A DNA stretch of 13,047 nt, taken from the NCBI GenBank assembly GCA_023263735.1, contig JALQUQ010000042.1, positions 1 to 13,047 on the forward strand. Reading direction: 5' to 3'. Of this stretch, positions 1 to 7,254 are shown one piece after another. This DNA is from Paracoccaceae bacterium (GTDB lineage Bacteria; Pseudomonadota; Alphaproteobacteria; Rhodobacterales; Rhodobacteraceae). The notes beneath the pieces were generated by a model. The model was not told where the DNA came from, did not search any database, and saw nothing but the letters and a program-made list of their open reading frames with translations. The translations under genes were made by a program, and so were the position numbers. How positions within the stretch are numbered: position 1 is the first letter of the stretch; the number at the start of each line of letters is the position of its first letter.

Positions 1-149
1 CTTGTGATCTTGTCTCTGGCGACGCTGGTCATCGCGTCACAGGCCACGCTGGTCATCAGCGCAACGTCATCCCCAAAAATTCTTTCGTCCTGAAAATCAC
101 GGCCAGTTTCAACAGAGTCACGAACGCTCAATACATTGAAATGTTTCAC
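1..149 (-). CDS. Hypothetical protein, 5' part only (runs off left edge)
   Basis: A minus-strand reading frame starts with GTG at 149-147 and stays open to the window edge (49 codons). The start is supported by a strong GGAGG Shine-Dalgarno (plus-strand CCTCC at 157-161) with a 7-nt spacer. The predicted N-terminus begins MKHFNVLSVRDSVETGRDF and is rich in Asp and charged residues. There is no signal peptide or membrane segment in the visible part. Near the edge an eight-residue unit (MTSVACDA, then MTSVARDK) occurs twice in tandem, coded by a 12-bp direct repeat. I do not recognise the family. The good ribosome site argues that it is real, but with only 49 codons visible a chance frame remains possible. 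Confidence 0.5.
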   Translation of the reverse strand, partial: MKHFNVLSVRDSVETGRDFQDERIFGDDVALMTSVACDAMTSVARDKIT

Positions 150-336
150 AATATTTCCTCCAGGTTGTGCAGCAGCTATAAACACACGCTAGCAACCAGA
201 AATCGATTCGAGCAAGGTTTTTTCTATTAAAATTGCTTAACCTGGGGATAAATCAATTAACGGTTGAGTTTCCGACTTGCGGTTTCCGCCCGCAACCGCC
301 AAGATCGGCAAAAGGATCGACCACAGGAAAACCGTC
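150..336. promoter_or_regulatory. Divergent intergenic region, left-edge ORF / xth
   Basis: AT-rich 187-bp stretch between the GTG-started minus-strand ORF and xth, which must hold promoters for both directions. For xth a weak sigma70-like pair is TTGCTT and ATTAAC with a 17-nt spacer (about 234-262). A GC-rich inverted repeat (TTGCGG at 277-282, CCGCAA at 290-295, with an alternative pairing GCGGTT/AACCGC) would lie in the xth leader RNA. The xth ribosome site is AGGA at 325-328. None of the promoter elements is close enough to consensus to be called firmly. Confidence 0.4.
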
Positions 337-1116
337 ATGCGGATTGCCACCTTCAACATCAACGGCATCAAGGCCCGGATCGAGGCCCTGCCCCGCTGGC
401 TTGACGCGGAAAAGCCCGATGTCGTTTGTCTGCAAGAGATCAAATCGGTCGACGAGGCCTTTCCCAGAACCTTGTTCGAAGACATGGGCTATGTCGTTGA
501 AACCCATGGTCAAAAGGGCTTTAACGGGGTGGCGATCCTGTCGCGCTTTCCGCTTGAAGACGTGGTGCGCGGCCTTCCCGGCGATGACAGCGATGAACAG
601 GCCCGCTGGATCGAGGCAACGGTGATGGCGCCGCGCCCGATCCGGGTATGTGGTCTTTATCTGCCAAACGGGAACCCGGCCCCCGGCCCCAAATATGAAT
701 ACAAACTGGCGTGGATGGCCCGGATGGAGGCCCGCGTTGCCGATCTTTTGGCCGGGGAAGAGCCGTTTCTTTGTGCCGGGGATTACAACGTCATTCCGCA
801 ACGCGAAGATGCCGCAAAACCCGACCTCTGGACCGAGGATGCGCTGTTTCTTCCGCAAACCCGGTCTGCCTTTCGCAGGCTGGTGAACCTTGGCCTGACC
901 GATGCGTTTCGCGCCCGCAACCAAGCGCCCGGGCAGTACAGCTTTTGGGATTATCAGGCAGGCGCATGGGAAAGAAACAACGGCATCCGCATCGATCATC
1001 TGTTGTTGTCGCCGCAGGCCGCTGACCGTCTGACCGGCGCCGGGATCGACAAGGCCGTGCGGGCGGGCGACAAACCGTCAGATCATGTGCCGGTGTGGAT
1101 CACGCTGGACGCCTGA
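337..1116 (+). CDS. xth: Exodeoxyribonuclease III / AP endonuclease
   Basis: Cytoplasmic base-excision-repair enzyme of the exonuclease III family: it cleaves 5' of abasic sites and has 3'-5' exonuclease and 3'-phosphatase activity. The protein is 259 aa, close to the 268 aa of E. coli XthA. The active-site set matches that enzyme in order: N7 (FNING), E34 (LQEIK), Y108 and N111 (GLYLPNG), D149 and N151 (GDYN), D220 (RIDH), and D249-H250 (SDH) near the C-terminus. I chose ATG 337 because it has AGGA eight bases upstream and places N7 and E34 at the family positions; an upstream in-frame TTG at 277 would add 20 unrelated residues. It is monocistronic here. Its TGA stop abuts the stop of the convergent gene with no spacer. 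Confidence 0.96.
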   Translation: MRIATFNINGIKARIEALPRWLDAEKPDVVCLQEIKSVDEAFPRTLFEDMGYVVETHGQKGFNGVAILSRFPLEDVVRGLPGDDSDEQARWIEATVMAPRPIRVCGLYLPNGNPAPGPKYEYKLAWMARMEARVADLLAGEEPFLCAGDYNVIPQREDAAKPDLWTEDALFLPQTRSAFRRLVNLGLTDAFRARNQAPGQYSFWDYQAGAWERNNGIRIDHLLLSPQAADRLTGAGIDKAVRAGDKPSDHVPVWITLDA

Positions 1117-2145
1117 TCAGGGCTGCACCATCGCGGCGCGCCATTCCTCCAGAAACCGCTGCCGTGTCACCCGATCAAGGGCCGCCAGCAATCCGGGGTC
1201 CAGCCGGATCGGCCGCAGGTGCGTGTTGCGGTCAAAGGCGGCGGCTTCGATCGCAGGCAGCCCCGCCCCCCGCGCAATCAGCGCCTTGCCGTTGTCAGAC
1301 AGCAGAAACCGGATGAAATCGGCCGCGCCTTCGGCCTCGTTGGCCGATTTCGGGATCAGGGCGGTGCGCAACAAGGTCAGCGTGTAATCCTCCAGTTCGA
1401 TGACCTGAAAGTCATCCTTGGCCCAAGCCATGGCATAGGACCCCAACACGTTATACCCCACCAGCAACGTTCCGGTGCGCAGATCGTCGATCATATCCGA
1501 CGAACAACAGTAAAGCCGCGCATTCATGCGGCCCATCACCTCGGCCAGACGCCAAAACGTATCGGAAAGGCGCGCATCCTGCGCCGCGAACAGATAACCC
1601 GCCCCCGAAACCGCCGGGTCATAGCTGCCGATCTTGCCCTCGAACCGATCCGCATTGTCGCGCAACAGGGCCAGCAATTCGCGGCGCGTGCTGGGCGGGG
1701 TCTCCTGCGCGGCCAGCGCGCCCTTGCCAAGGATCAAGACAACCGGCTCTTGCGCCACGGCCACCAACAGATCGCGCCACCGCGCCCAAGCGGGCAGCCC
1801 GCGCAGGGCCTCGGCCGGAAGCGGTGTGGCAAGTCCGTCATTGGCCAATTTCATCTGCAAATCCATCGCCGATGAAATCACCACGTCAAAGGCGCGATGT
1901 TCTTCGGCGATGGCGCGATAGACCTCTTGGCTCGATGCCACGACATAGCGCAAGGAACGGGCCGGATTTTGCTGCAAATAGGCGGTGATCACCGGCTCAA
2001 GGATCACGAAATCGGTTGTGGACAAGATTTCCAGCGGCGTGGCATCCGGTGGCCCAAACCGCAGGTCGTCCTCGATCTCGAACCCCATGGCGGCCCGAAG
2101 GCTGGCCAGCAGGGTCAGGACAGCGGCAAAAGCAACTTGGCGCAT
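1117..2145 (-). CDS. Periplasmic solute-binding protein linked to a TctDE-type two-component system
   Basis: 342-aa exported protein with a signal peptide (hydrophobic stretch about 5-20, likely cleavage near residue 20). The mature part looks like an ABC-type extracellular solute-binding protein. Visible motifs include LSTTD at 41-45 and SSAMDLQMKLANDG at 91-104, which I associate with binding proteins encoded beside TctDE kinases. No permease or ATPase gene lies next to it, so it may serve as the ligand-sensing partner of the kinase rather than an importer component; that is inference. It is the last gene of a minus-strand operon. Its start lies 31 bp inside the kinase gene and is fixed by an AAGGAGG Shine-Dalgarno six bases upstream of ATG. 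The substrate is unknown. Alternative: an orphan iron- or anion-type binding protein. Confidence 0.8.
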   Translation of the reverse strand: MRQVAFAAVLTLLASLRAAMGFEIEDDLRFGPPDATPLEILSTTDFVILEPVITAYLQQNPARSLRYVVASSQEVYRAIAEEHRAFDVVISSAMDLQMKLANDGLATPLPAEALRGLPAWARWRDLLVAVAQEPVVLILGKGALAAQETPPSTRRELLALLRDNADRFEGKIGSYDPAVSGAGYLFAAQDARLSDTFWRLAEVMGRMNARLYCCSSDMIDDLRTGTLLVGYNVLGSYAMAWAKDDFQVIELEDYTLTLLRTALIPKSANEAEGAADFIRFLLSDNGKALIARGAGLPAIEAAAFDRNTHLRPIRLDPGLLAALDRVTRQRFLEEWRAAMVQP

Positions 2146-3479
2146 GTTCCCCCTCCTTCCCGGGCGAAAAGCTCGAAATGCCCGCCCATCGCTTCGGCGG
2201 CTTCGGCAACGATGGTCAACCCCAAACCCGACCCGGCGACATCGGCCACATTCTCGCCGCGACGAAAGCGGCGTTTCAGCAGTTCGGGCGAGGCGGCGCC
2301 GATCCCCCGGCCCCGGTCCATGACCAGAATCTCGCCGTTCTTGCCGATCCGATGGGCAGAAATCTCGACCCGCGTGTCAGAGGGGGAGTATTTGATGGCA
2401 TTGTCGATGATATTGCGCAACGCGGCCTCGATCAGCACCGCATCCCCTTCGGCGGGCAATGGCTCTTCGACCGTGATCTGCAGATCGATATCCTTCATCT
2501 CGGCGGCCGCGTGCAACCGATTGGCCACGGCACGCACCATCTCGGCCAGATCGATCTTGGCCAGATCGGCCTGTTCTGCCCGATAAAGCACCGTCGCATG
2601 GTCCAGCAACTGCCCGGCCGAGCGGGCGGCATCATCGGCCCCCCGGATCAGCCGGCGCAAACGATCCCGCGCGGCCTCGGACTCCGATTGGCGCAGCGCC
2701 AGTTCGGCCTCGTTGCGCATGATCGCCAATGGCGTCCGAATGTGATGCGCCGCTTCGGCGATAAAGGTTTCGGTCTGGCTCAGCGTGCCGCGCAATCGCC
2801 CGATAAACCGGTTGAGCGCGGTGACCAAAGGCAGCAACTCGGTTGGGGCCGGGTGGCGCACCGGCCGCAGATCGCGCGGCCCCCGTCGTTCCACCGCCTC
2901 GGCAAGACTGTCGATGGGCCGGATCAGGCCCCGCGCCACAAACAGCGAAATCGGGATCGCGGCCAGAAACACCGCCATCCCCAACAGCGCCGCCCGATTG
3001 GCCAATTCCGCCGCGATGCTGCGTTGCCCTTCGCGGGTCTGTCCCAACAGAACCAAGGCCGGGCGCAGCGTCTTTTCGATGCGAACCGAGCGGGCAACAG
3101 CGGCGATCCGCACCTCGGCATCGCGAAACGGAACCGTATAAAACACGGGGACAAGCGCGGTGGGCACCTTTTCCGGCAGGGGCAGGTCTTCATAGCCCGT
3201 CACCGTCAACTGGCCGACATCCACGCGGTAGAAAATCCGCTCTTCGCCCATTGCGGCCAGCATCGAAAACGTCCCCGACGGCACGTCGATGCCCACGCCC
3301 CCATCAGATACGCGCAGTTCTTCGGCCATGTTCTGGGCCGCCGCGCCCAATATGGCATCCATGGTGACCTCGGACGCGCGCTCGGCCCCGATGCGCACGG
3401 CCACGAACAGGGCCACCGACAGGATCGCCGACAAAGCCAGCAACTGCCAAACCAGCCTGCGACGCAGTGAAACCGCCAT
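2115..3479 (-). CDS. tctE: Sensor histidine kinase, TctE-like
   Basis: 454-aa inner-membrane kinase. It has a membrane segment at about 10-29, a periplasmic sensor domain (about 30-160), a second membrane segment at about 162-181, a linker, and a HisKA domain with phospho-acceptor H246 in HHIRTP. The ATPase domain follows: N box with N356 and N360, G1 box DRGRGIG at 388-394, and G2 box GSGLGL at 416-421. The layout and length fit the TctE/2CSK_N group, which senses carboxylates outside the cell. It starts 4 nt after the response-regulator stop, and its last 31 bp overlap the start of the binding-protein gene, so the three are almost certainly co-transcribed. Placement opposite tctCBA matches the classic tctDE/tctCBA arrangement. 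The ligand is not deducible from sequence. Confidence 0.92.
   Translation of the reverse strand: MAVSLRRRLVWQLLALSAILSVALFVAVRIGAERASEVTMDAILGAAAQNMAEELRVSDGGVGIDVPSGTFSMLAAMGEERIFYRVDVGQLTVTGYEDLPLPEKVPTALVPVFYTVPFRDAEVRIAAVARSVRIEKTLRPALVLLGQTREGQRSIAAELANRAALLGMAVFLAAIPISLFVARGLIRPIDSLAEAVERRGPRDLRPVRHPAPTELLPLVTALNRFIGRLRGTLSQTETFIAEAAHHIRTPLAIMRNEAELALRQSESEAARDRLRRLIRGADDAARSAGQLLDHATVLYRAEQADLAKIDLAEMVRAVANRLHAAAEMKDIDLQITVEEPLPAEGDAVLIEAALRNIIDNAIKYSPSDTRVEISAHRIGKNGEILVMDRGRGIGAASPELLKRRFRRGENVADVAGSGLGLTIVAEAAEAMGGHFELFAREGGGTCAKLLLPLS
2152..2158 (-). promoter_or_regulatory. Strong ribosome binding site inside the kinase gene
   Basis: On the minus strand this reads AAGGAGG, a near-perfect anti-Shine-Dalgarno match, six bases before the ATG of the binding-protein gene. 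It lies within the last codons of the kinase. It fixes the downstream start and suggests that the binding protein can be translated strongly and independently of the kinase. Confidence 0.75.
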
Positions 3480-3483
3480 CGCC

Positions 3484-4149
3484 CTAATCCGCCGTCAATC
3501 GGTAGCCCAGACCGCGCACCGTTTCGATCCGCGCCCGGCTTCCCGTCATCTTTTTCCGCAGCCGCGCCACGTAAACTTCGACCGCATTGTCGCTGACGGG
3601 TTCGGAAAAGGAAAACAGCCGGTCAATCAGATGTTCCTTGGCCAGAATTCGCCCCGGCGCATTTAGAAACACCTCGAGCAACCGCACCTCGCGCGACCGC
3701 AGATCACGGCTGTCCCCCGCCACCACCAGCGTTGCGGCCAGCGGATCAAAGGTCAGGTCGGCAAAGCTGCGCCGGGTCTGTGCTGCGCCCCCCCTGCGCC
3801 GCAAGACGGCCCGACAACGCGCCTCAAGTTCGGCAAAATCAAAGGGCTTGGTGATGTAATCATCCGCGCCCGTATCCAGCGCATCGACCCGGTCCGTGAT
3901 CGCTGACCGGGCGGTCATCACGATCACCGGCGTTTCCCGTTCGGCCGCGCGGTGGCGCGACAGGAAATCACGACCATCGCCATCGGGCAACATGATGTCG
4001 AGCAAGATCAGATCATAGCTGGCCGCGCCCAGGCAATCTTCGGCCTCGGCCAGACTCGCGGCCTGATCCACGGCATGGCCATCCATCGAAAGCCGCGCCG
4101 CCACCGAGGCGGCAAGGTCGGCATTATCCTCGACCAGCAAGAAACGCAT
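3484..4149 (-). CDS. tctD: Response regulator, OmpR/PhoB family, TctD-like
   Basis: 221-aa cytoplasmic DNA-binding regulator. The receiver domain (1 to about 115) has the acidic pair E7-D8, phospho-acceptor D51 (LLDIMLPDGDG), T79 and K101 (KPFDF). After a short linker, the winged-helix domain (about 128-220) carries the usual LRSREVRLLEVF region, the recognition-helix stretch VSDNAVEVYVARLRKK, and the RGLGYRL wing. It is the first gene of the minus-strand operon and diverges from tctC, so the shared 151-bp region is its likely target. Start ATG 4149 has AGGA about 10 bases upstream and gives the canonical N-terminus MRFLLVEDN. By family analogy it should activate the transporter operon in response to the cognate kinase. 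Confidence 0.94.
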   Translation of the reverse strand: MRFLLVEDNADLAASVAARLSMDGHAVDQAASLAEAEDCLGAASYDLILLDIMLPDGDGRDFLSRHRAAERETPVIVMTARSAITDRVDALDTGADDYITKPFDFAELEARCRAVLRRRGGAAQTRRSFADLTFDPLAATLVVAGDSRDLRSREVRLLEVFLNAPGRILAKEHLIDRLFSFSEPVSDNAVEVYVARLRKKMTGSRARIETVRGLGYRLTAD

Positions 4150-4194
4150 GCGCGTCTGATCCTTTTCCGCAGATTTCTGCTGTTTTTTTGTTCA

Positions 4195-4210
4195 TGACAG
4201 GTTCGTGTCA
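4195..4210. repeat. Inverted repeat TGACA-N6-TGTCA, candidate operator
   Basis: Perfect 5-bp arms separated by GGTTCG, near the middle of the divergent region. The size and place fit a regulator-binding site. OmpR-family proteins more often use direct repeats, so a different regulator could be involved. A chance occurrence is not excluded for arms this short. Confidence 0.4.
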
Positions 4211-4223
4211 GCTTTTCAGCTTT
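4208..4223. repeat. Tandem direct repeat, two copies of TCAGCTTT
   Basis: Two adjacent perfect copies of an 8-bp unit, sharing three bases with the neighbouring inverted repeat. OmpR/PhoB-type regulators bind tandem direct repeats, typically spaced 10-11 bp centre to centre; here the period is 8 bp, so the fit is imperfect. It is a candidate TctD-like box. Confidence 0.4.
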
Positions 4224-4300
4224 GTCTGATCCTCGCAAGCCCCCGGGACATCGACTCAGAGAAAGGGGGCAGCCAGTTTGACATCCAAGGGAGGAACCCC

Positions 4301-5266
4301 ATGAAATTGACCCTTCGCGCTCTCGGCCTCAGCGCATTCGGCCTTTTGGCTGCAACGACGTCGGCCTTGGCGTCGGAATGCATCGCACCGGCGAACCCGG
4401 GCGGTGGCTGGGACTTTACCTGCCGTCAGGTCGCCCGCATCATGCAGGAAACCGGCGCAATCGGCGACACCATGCAGGTGACCAACATGGCCGGTGGCGG
4501 CGGTGGCGTGGCCTATACCCATGTCGTGGCCGAGCGTGGCACCGATGCTGGCCTGATCGTCGCCGCGTCGTCGGCAACCACCACCCGTCTGGCACAGAAT
4601 GCCTTTGCGGGCATGGACGCAAGCCAAGTGCGTTGGCTGGGCACCATCGGTGGCGACCCGGGCGTGATCGTCGTGGCCAAGGACAGCCCGTTCCAAAACA
4701 TCAACGACCTGATCAACGCGGTCAAGGCTGACCCGTCGGCAGTGTCCTTTGCGGGCGGTTCGGCCGTGGGCGGCTTTGACCACCTGAAAGTGCTGATGCT
4801 GTTGGACCGCGCGGGCTTCTCGGATGCCAAGGCCGTGAAATACATCGGTCTGGACGGCGGCGCAGATGCCATCACCCAAACCGTGGGCGGCTTTACCCAG
4901 GCGATGACCGGCGACATGTCGGAAATCCAGGGCTTCATCAAATCGGGCGACGTGCGCGCTCTGGCCGTTCTGTCGGATGCCCGCGTTGCAGGCTTTGACG
5001 ACATCCCGACCGCCAAGGAACAGGGCGTCGATCTGACCGCCATGAACTGGCGTGGTCTTTATGTTCCGAAAGACATTTCGGAAGACGACTACAACAAATG
5101 GGCAGCCGCTCTGACCAAAGTCGCGGAAAGCGATGCCTGGAAAACCGTCATGGCCGAAAACGGTCTGGCCCCCTACACCCTCATCGGACCGGATTTCCAA
5201 GGTTTCGTCGATCAGAACATCGCCGAAATCCATGAAATCTCGAAGGAAATCGGGATCATTCAGTAA
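4301..5266 (+). CDS. tctC: Tripartite tricarboxylate transporter substrate-binding protein TctC
   Basis: 321-aa periplasmic receptor of a TTT-family secondary uptake system that hands a carboxylate to the TctA/TctB membrane complex. The signal peptide is residues 1-24 (cleavage expected at ALA|SEC). The N-terminal ligand loop ECIAPANPGGGWDFTC (26-41) is the best diagnostic; Cys27 and Cys41 flank the PGGGWD loop and could form a disulfide. This cysteine pattern resembles the citrate-type TctC subgroup more than the cysteine-free Bug proteins, which is from memory. Start ATG 4301 has GGAGG six bases upstream; an earlier in-frame codon would place 32 residues before the signal peptide. First gene of the plus-strand operon, and its stop overlaps the tctB start (TAATG). 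Substrate not determinable. Confidence 0.94.
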   Translation: MKLTLRALGLSAFGLLAATTSALASECIAPANPGGGWDFTCRQVARIMQETGAIGDTMQVTNMAGGGGGVAYTHVVAERGTDAGLIVAASSATTTRLAQNAFAGMDASQVRWLGTIGGDPGVIVVAKDSPFQNINDLINAVKADPSAVSFAGGSAVGGFDHLKVLMLLDRAGFSDAKAVKYIGLDGGADAITQTVGGFTQAMTGDMSEIQGFIKSGDVRALAVLSDARVAGFDDIPTAKEQGVDLTAMNWRGLYVPKDISEDDYNKWAAALTKVAESDAWKTVMAENGLAPYTLIGPDFQGFVDQNIAEIHEISKEIGIIQ

Positions 5267-5706
5267 TGGCTGCTGACAGGTACTTTGGCCTGTTCATGCT
5301 GGTTACGGCGTTGGGGTATATCCTCAACGCCACAACCATTCAGGACAGCTTCATCACCGATCCGGTTGGCCCCCGGGTGTTTCCCTATATCATCGGCGGC
5401 GCGATCGTCCTTTCGGCCATCGCCATGATCGTCAAACCCGACCCCGATGCCGAATGGCCCGGGTTGTCGATCCTTGTCCAACTGGCAATCGCTTTGGCCG
5501 TCTTGCTGGGATATGCGTTCTTGATCAAGCCTTTGGGCTTTATCGCCACCACCGTTCTTGCCTCGGGCATCCTTGCCTATCAGATTTCGCATCGCCCCTT
5601 TGCCTCGGCCCTGACCGGCGTGGGTTTGGGCGTGGGACTGTTTGTCCTGTTCAGATTCGTTCTGGGTCTTAGCCTGCAAGGGCTGCCCCAGATGTTCATC
5701 TCCTAA
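5266..5706 (+). CDS. tctB: Tripartite tricarboxylate transporter small membrane subunit TctB
   Basis: 146-aa integral membrane protein with about four to five hydrophobic segments (about 7-22, 42-56, 69-86, 88-104, 111-133) and the N-terminal DPVGPRVFPY region (32-41) usual for TctB. It forms the membrane complex with TctA, and its role in that complex is poorly understood. The size is normal for the family. ATG shares one base with the tctC stop, and no strong ribosome site precedes it, so translational coupling to tctC is likely. A 15-bp gap leads to tctA. Confidence 0.92.
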   Translation: MAADRYFGLFMLVTALGYILNATTIQDSFITDPVGPRVFPYIIGGAIVLSAIAMIVKPDPDAEWPGLSILVQLAIALAVLLGYAFLIKPLGFIATTVLASGILAYQISHRPFASALTGVGLGVGLFVLFRFVLGLSLQGLPQMFIS

Positions 5707-5721
5707 CACGGGGGGCTCTCG

Positions 5722-7239
5722 ATGGACCTTCTCGCCAATCTGGCGCTTGGCTTTGGTCAGGCGCTGACACCCTATACCCTTTTGCTTGCCCTGATCGGCT
5801 GTGTTGTTGGCACGCTGGTGGGCGCCCTGCCCGGCCTTGGGCCGTCGAACGGGGTTGCGCTGCTGATCCCGATCACCTTTTCGCTTGGCTTTGATGCGAT
5901 GGAGGCCTTGGTCCTTTTGACCAGCGTCTACTACGGCTGCATGTACGGCGGGCGGATTTCGTCGATCCTGTTGAACATTCCGGGCGATGAACCCGCGATG
6001 ATGACCTGTCTGGATGGCTATCCAATGGCCAAGCAGGGCAAGGCATCGGATGCGCTGGCCATTTCGGGCGTGGCCTCGTTCGTGGGCTCGTTCCTTGCCA
6101 CCGTTGGCCTGATGCTGGTGGCCCCGCTTCTGGCCCGCGTGGCCTTCAAATTCGGCCCGGCGGAATATTTCGCGCTGTATCTGTTGGCGTTCTGCACGCT
6201 GGGCGGGCTTGGGTCGAACAATCAGGCCAAATCGGCGATGGCCGCCGCCATCGGTCTGGCGATTGCGATGGTCGGGCTCGACAAGGGCACCAACATGCCG
6301 CGCTTTACCTTTGGCAATCTTCACCTGTACGACGGGATCGATTTCCTTGTGGCGATTGTCGGGCTGTTCGCGGTTGTCGAGATCTTTCTGTTCATCGAAA
6401 GCCATGGCCGTAACAGCGCCATCGGGGTGAAACTGGAAAAGATCACCGTCGATTTCAAACTGATCTGGTCCACCCGGATGTCGATGCTGCGTGGCACCTT
6501 CCTTGGCTTTATCGCGGGGATCTTGCCGGGCGCGGGGGCATCGCTGGGCTCGTTCCTTGCCTATATGTTTGAAAAATCGGTGGCCAAGGACAAGGCAACC
6601 TTTGGCAAGGGCAACCCCAAGGGCGTGGCCGCCCCCGAGGCTGGCAACAACGCCGCCGCCGGTGGCGCGCTGATCCCGATGCTGACCTTGGGCGTTCCCG
6701 GTTCGGGCACAACGGCGGTGATGCTGGCGCTTTTGCTGACCTTGAACATCACCCCCGGGCCGCTGCTGTTCACCGAACGGCCCGAAATCGTCTGGGGCCT
6801 GATCGCCTCGCTGTTCATTGCCAACATCATGTTGCTGGTGATGAACGTGCCCATGGTCAAGGTGTTCGTCCATGTTCTGTCGGTGCCCGGGTTCATCCTG
6901 TTGCCGGGCGTGACGATGGTGGCCTTTGTCGGCATCTATTCGCTGTCGGGGTCTTCGTTCGACATGCTGTTGATGGTCGGTTTCGGGGCTATGGGCTATG
7001 TGTTCCGCAAGCTCGACATCCCCACGGTTCCGGTCATCCTTGGCATCCTTCTGGGCAATTCGATGGAAGACAACCTGCGCCGGGCCATGACCCTGTCGGA
7101 TGGCGATTGGACCTATCTTTTCTCGTCGCCCATCGCGATTGGCTTGTGGATCTTTGCAATTGCGGGCTTTGTTGCGCCCATCTTCCTGCGGACCTTCCTC
7201 AAGCCACCGGCCCATGCCGAGGCAGCGGATCAAGACTAA
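5722..7239 (+). CDS. tctA: Tripartite tricarboxylate transporter large membrane subunit TctA
   Basis: 505-aa polytopic inner-membrane subunit that carries substrate, with cation coupling expected for the family. The N-terminal GALPGLGPSNGVALLIP (about 34-50) is the TctA signature. It is followed by the YGGRISSILLNIPGDEP region (about 75-91) and CLDGYPMAKQGKA (about 96-108). An internal second copy of the glycine-rich motif reads GILPGAGAS, and later come AAPEAGNNAAAGGALIP and LGVPGSGTTAVML. The length is standard. ATG 5722 follows a G-rich ribosome site (GGGGGG at about 5710-5715). The gene ends 15 bp before the AtuA-like gene with no terminator between them, so the operon continues. A 657-aa antisense open frame across this gene is a composition artefact. 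Confidence 0.95.
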   Translation: MDLLANLALGFGQALTPYTLLLALIGCVVGTLVGALPGLGPSNGVALLIPITFSLGFDAMEALVLLTSVYYGCMYGGRISSILLNIPGDEPAMMTCLDGYPMAKQGKASDALAISGVASFVGSFLATVGLMLVAPLLARVAFKFGPAEYFALYLLAFCTLGGLGSNNQAKSAMAAAIGLAIAMVGLDKGTNMPRFTFGNLHLYDGIDFLVAIVGLFAVVEIFLFIESHGRNSAIGVKLEKITVDFKLIWSTRMSMLRGTFLGFIAGILPGAGASLGSFLAYMFEKSVAKDKATFGKGNPKGVAAPEAGNNAAAGGALIPMLTLGVPGSGTTAVMLALLLTLNITPGPLLFTERPEIVWGLIASLFIANIMLLVMNVPMVKVFVHVLSVPGFILLPGVTMVAFVGIYSLSGSSFDMLLMVGFGAMGYVFRKLDIPTVPVILGILLGNSMEDNLRRAMTLSDGDWTYLFSSPIAIGLWIFAIAGFVAPIFLRTFLKPPAHAEAADQD

Positions 7240-7254
7240 GACAAAGGGTATATC

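Larger units (their letters stand above)
4150..4300. promoter_or_regulatory. Divergent control region between the tctDE-like operon and tctCBA
   Basis: 151 bp separating the two start codons. It must contain both promoters and probably the response-regulator sites. It holds an inverted repeat GCAGA-TT-TCTGC (4169-4180), a second inverted repeat TGACA-N6-TGTCA (4195-4210), a perfect tandem 8-bp repeat (4208-4223), and a 10-bp direct repeat GTCTGATCCT at 4154-4163 and 4224-4233. I found no convincing -35/-10 pair and no obvious sigma54 (GG-N10-GC) element. The tctC ribosome site GGAGG is at 4290-4294. Confidence 0.6.

Noticed and set aside
2016..3470. 484-aa open frame on the plus strand opposite the histidine kinase
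   Set aside because: Low-complexity Gln/Arg/Pro-rich translation with no recognisable fold; the minus-strand kinase has all its motifs in order.
4150..4300. Sigma54 promoter for tctC
   Set aside because: No GG-N10-GC element with proper context was found, and the adjacent regulator lacks a sigma54-interaction domain.
5260..7233. 657-aa open frame on the minus strand opposite tctA
   Set aside because: Composition is extreme (Gln, His, Arg, Asp and Gly rich, no domain), as expected from the antisense of a high-GC membrane gene; tctA itself matches its family throughout.
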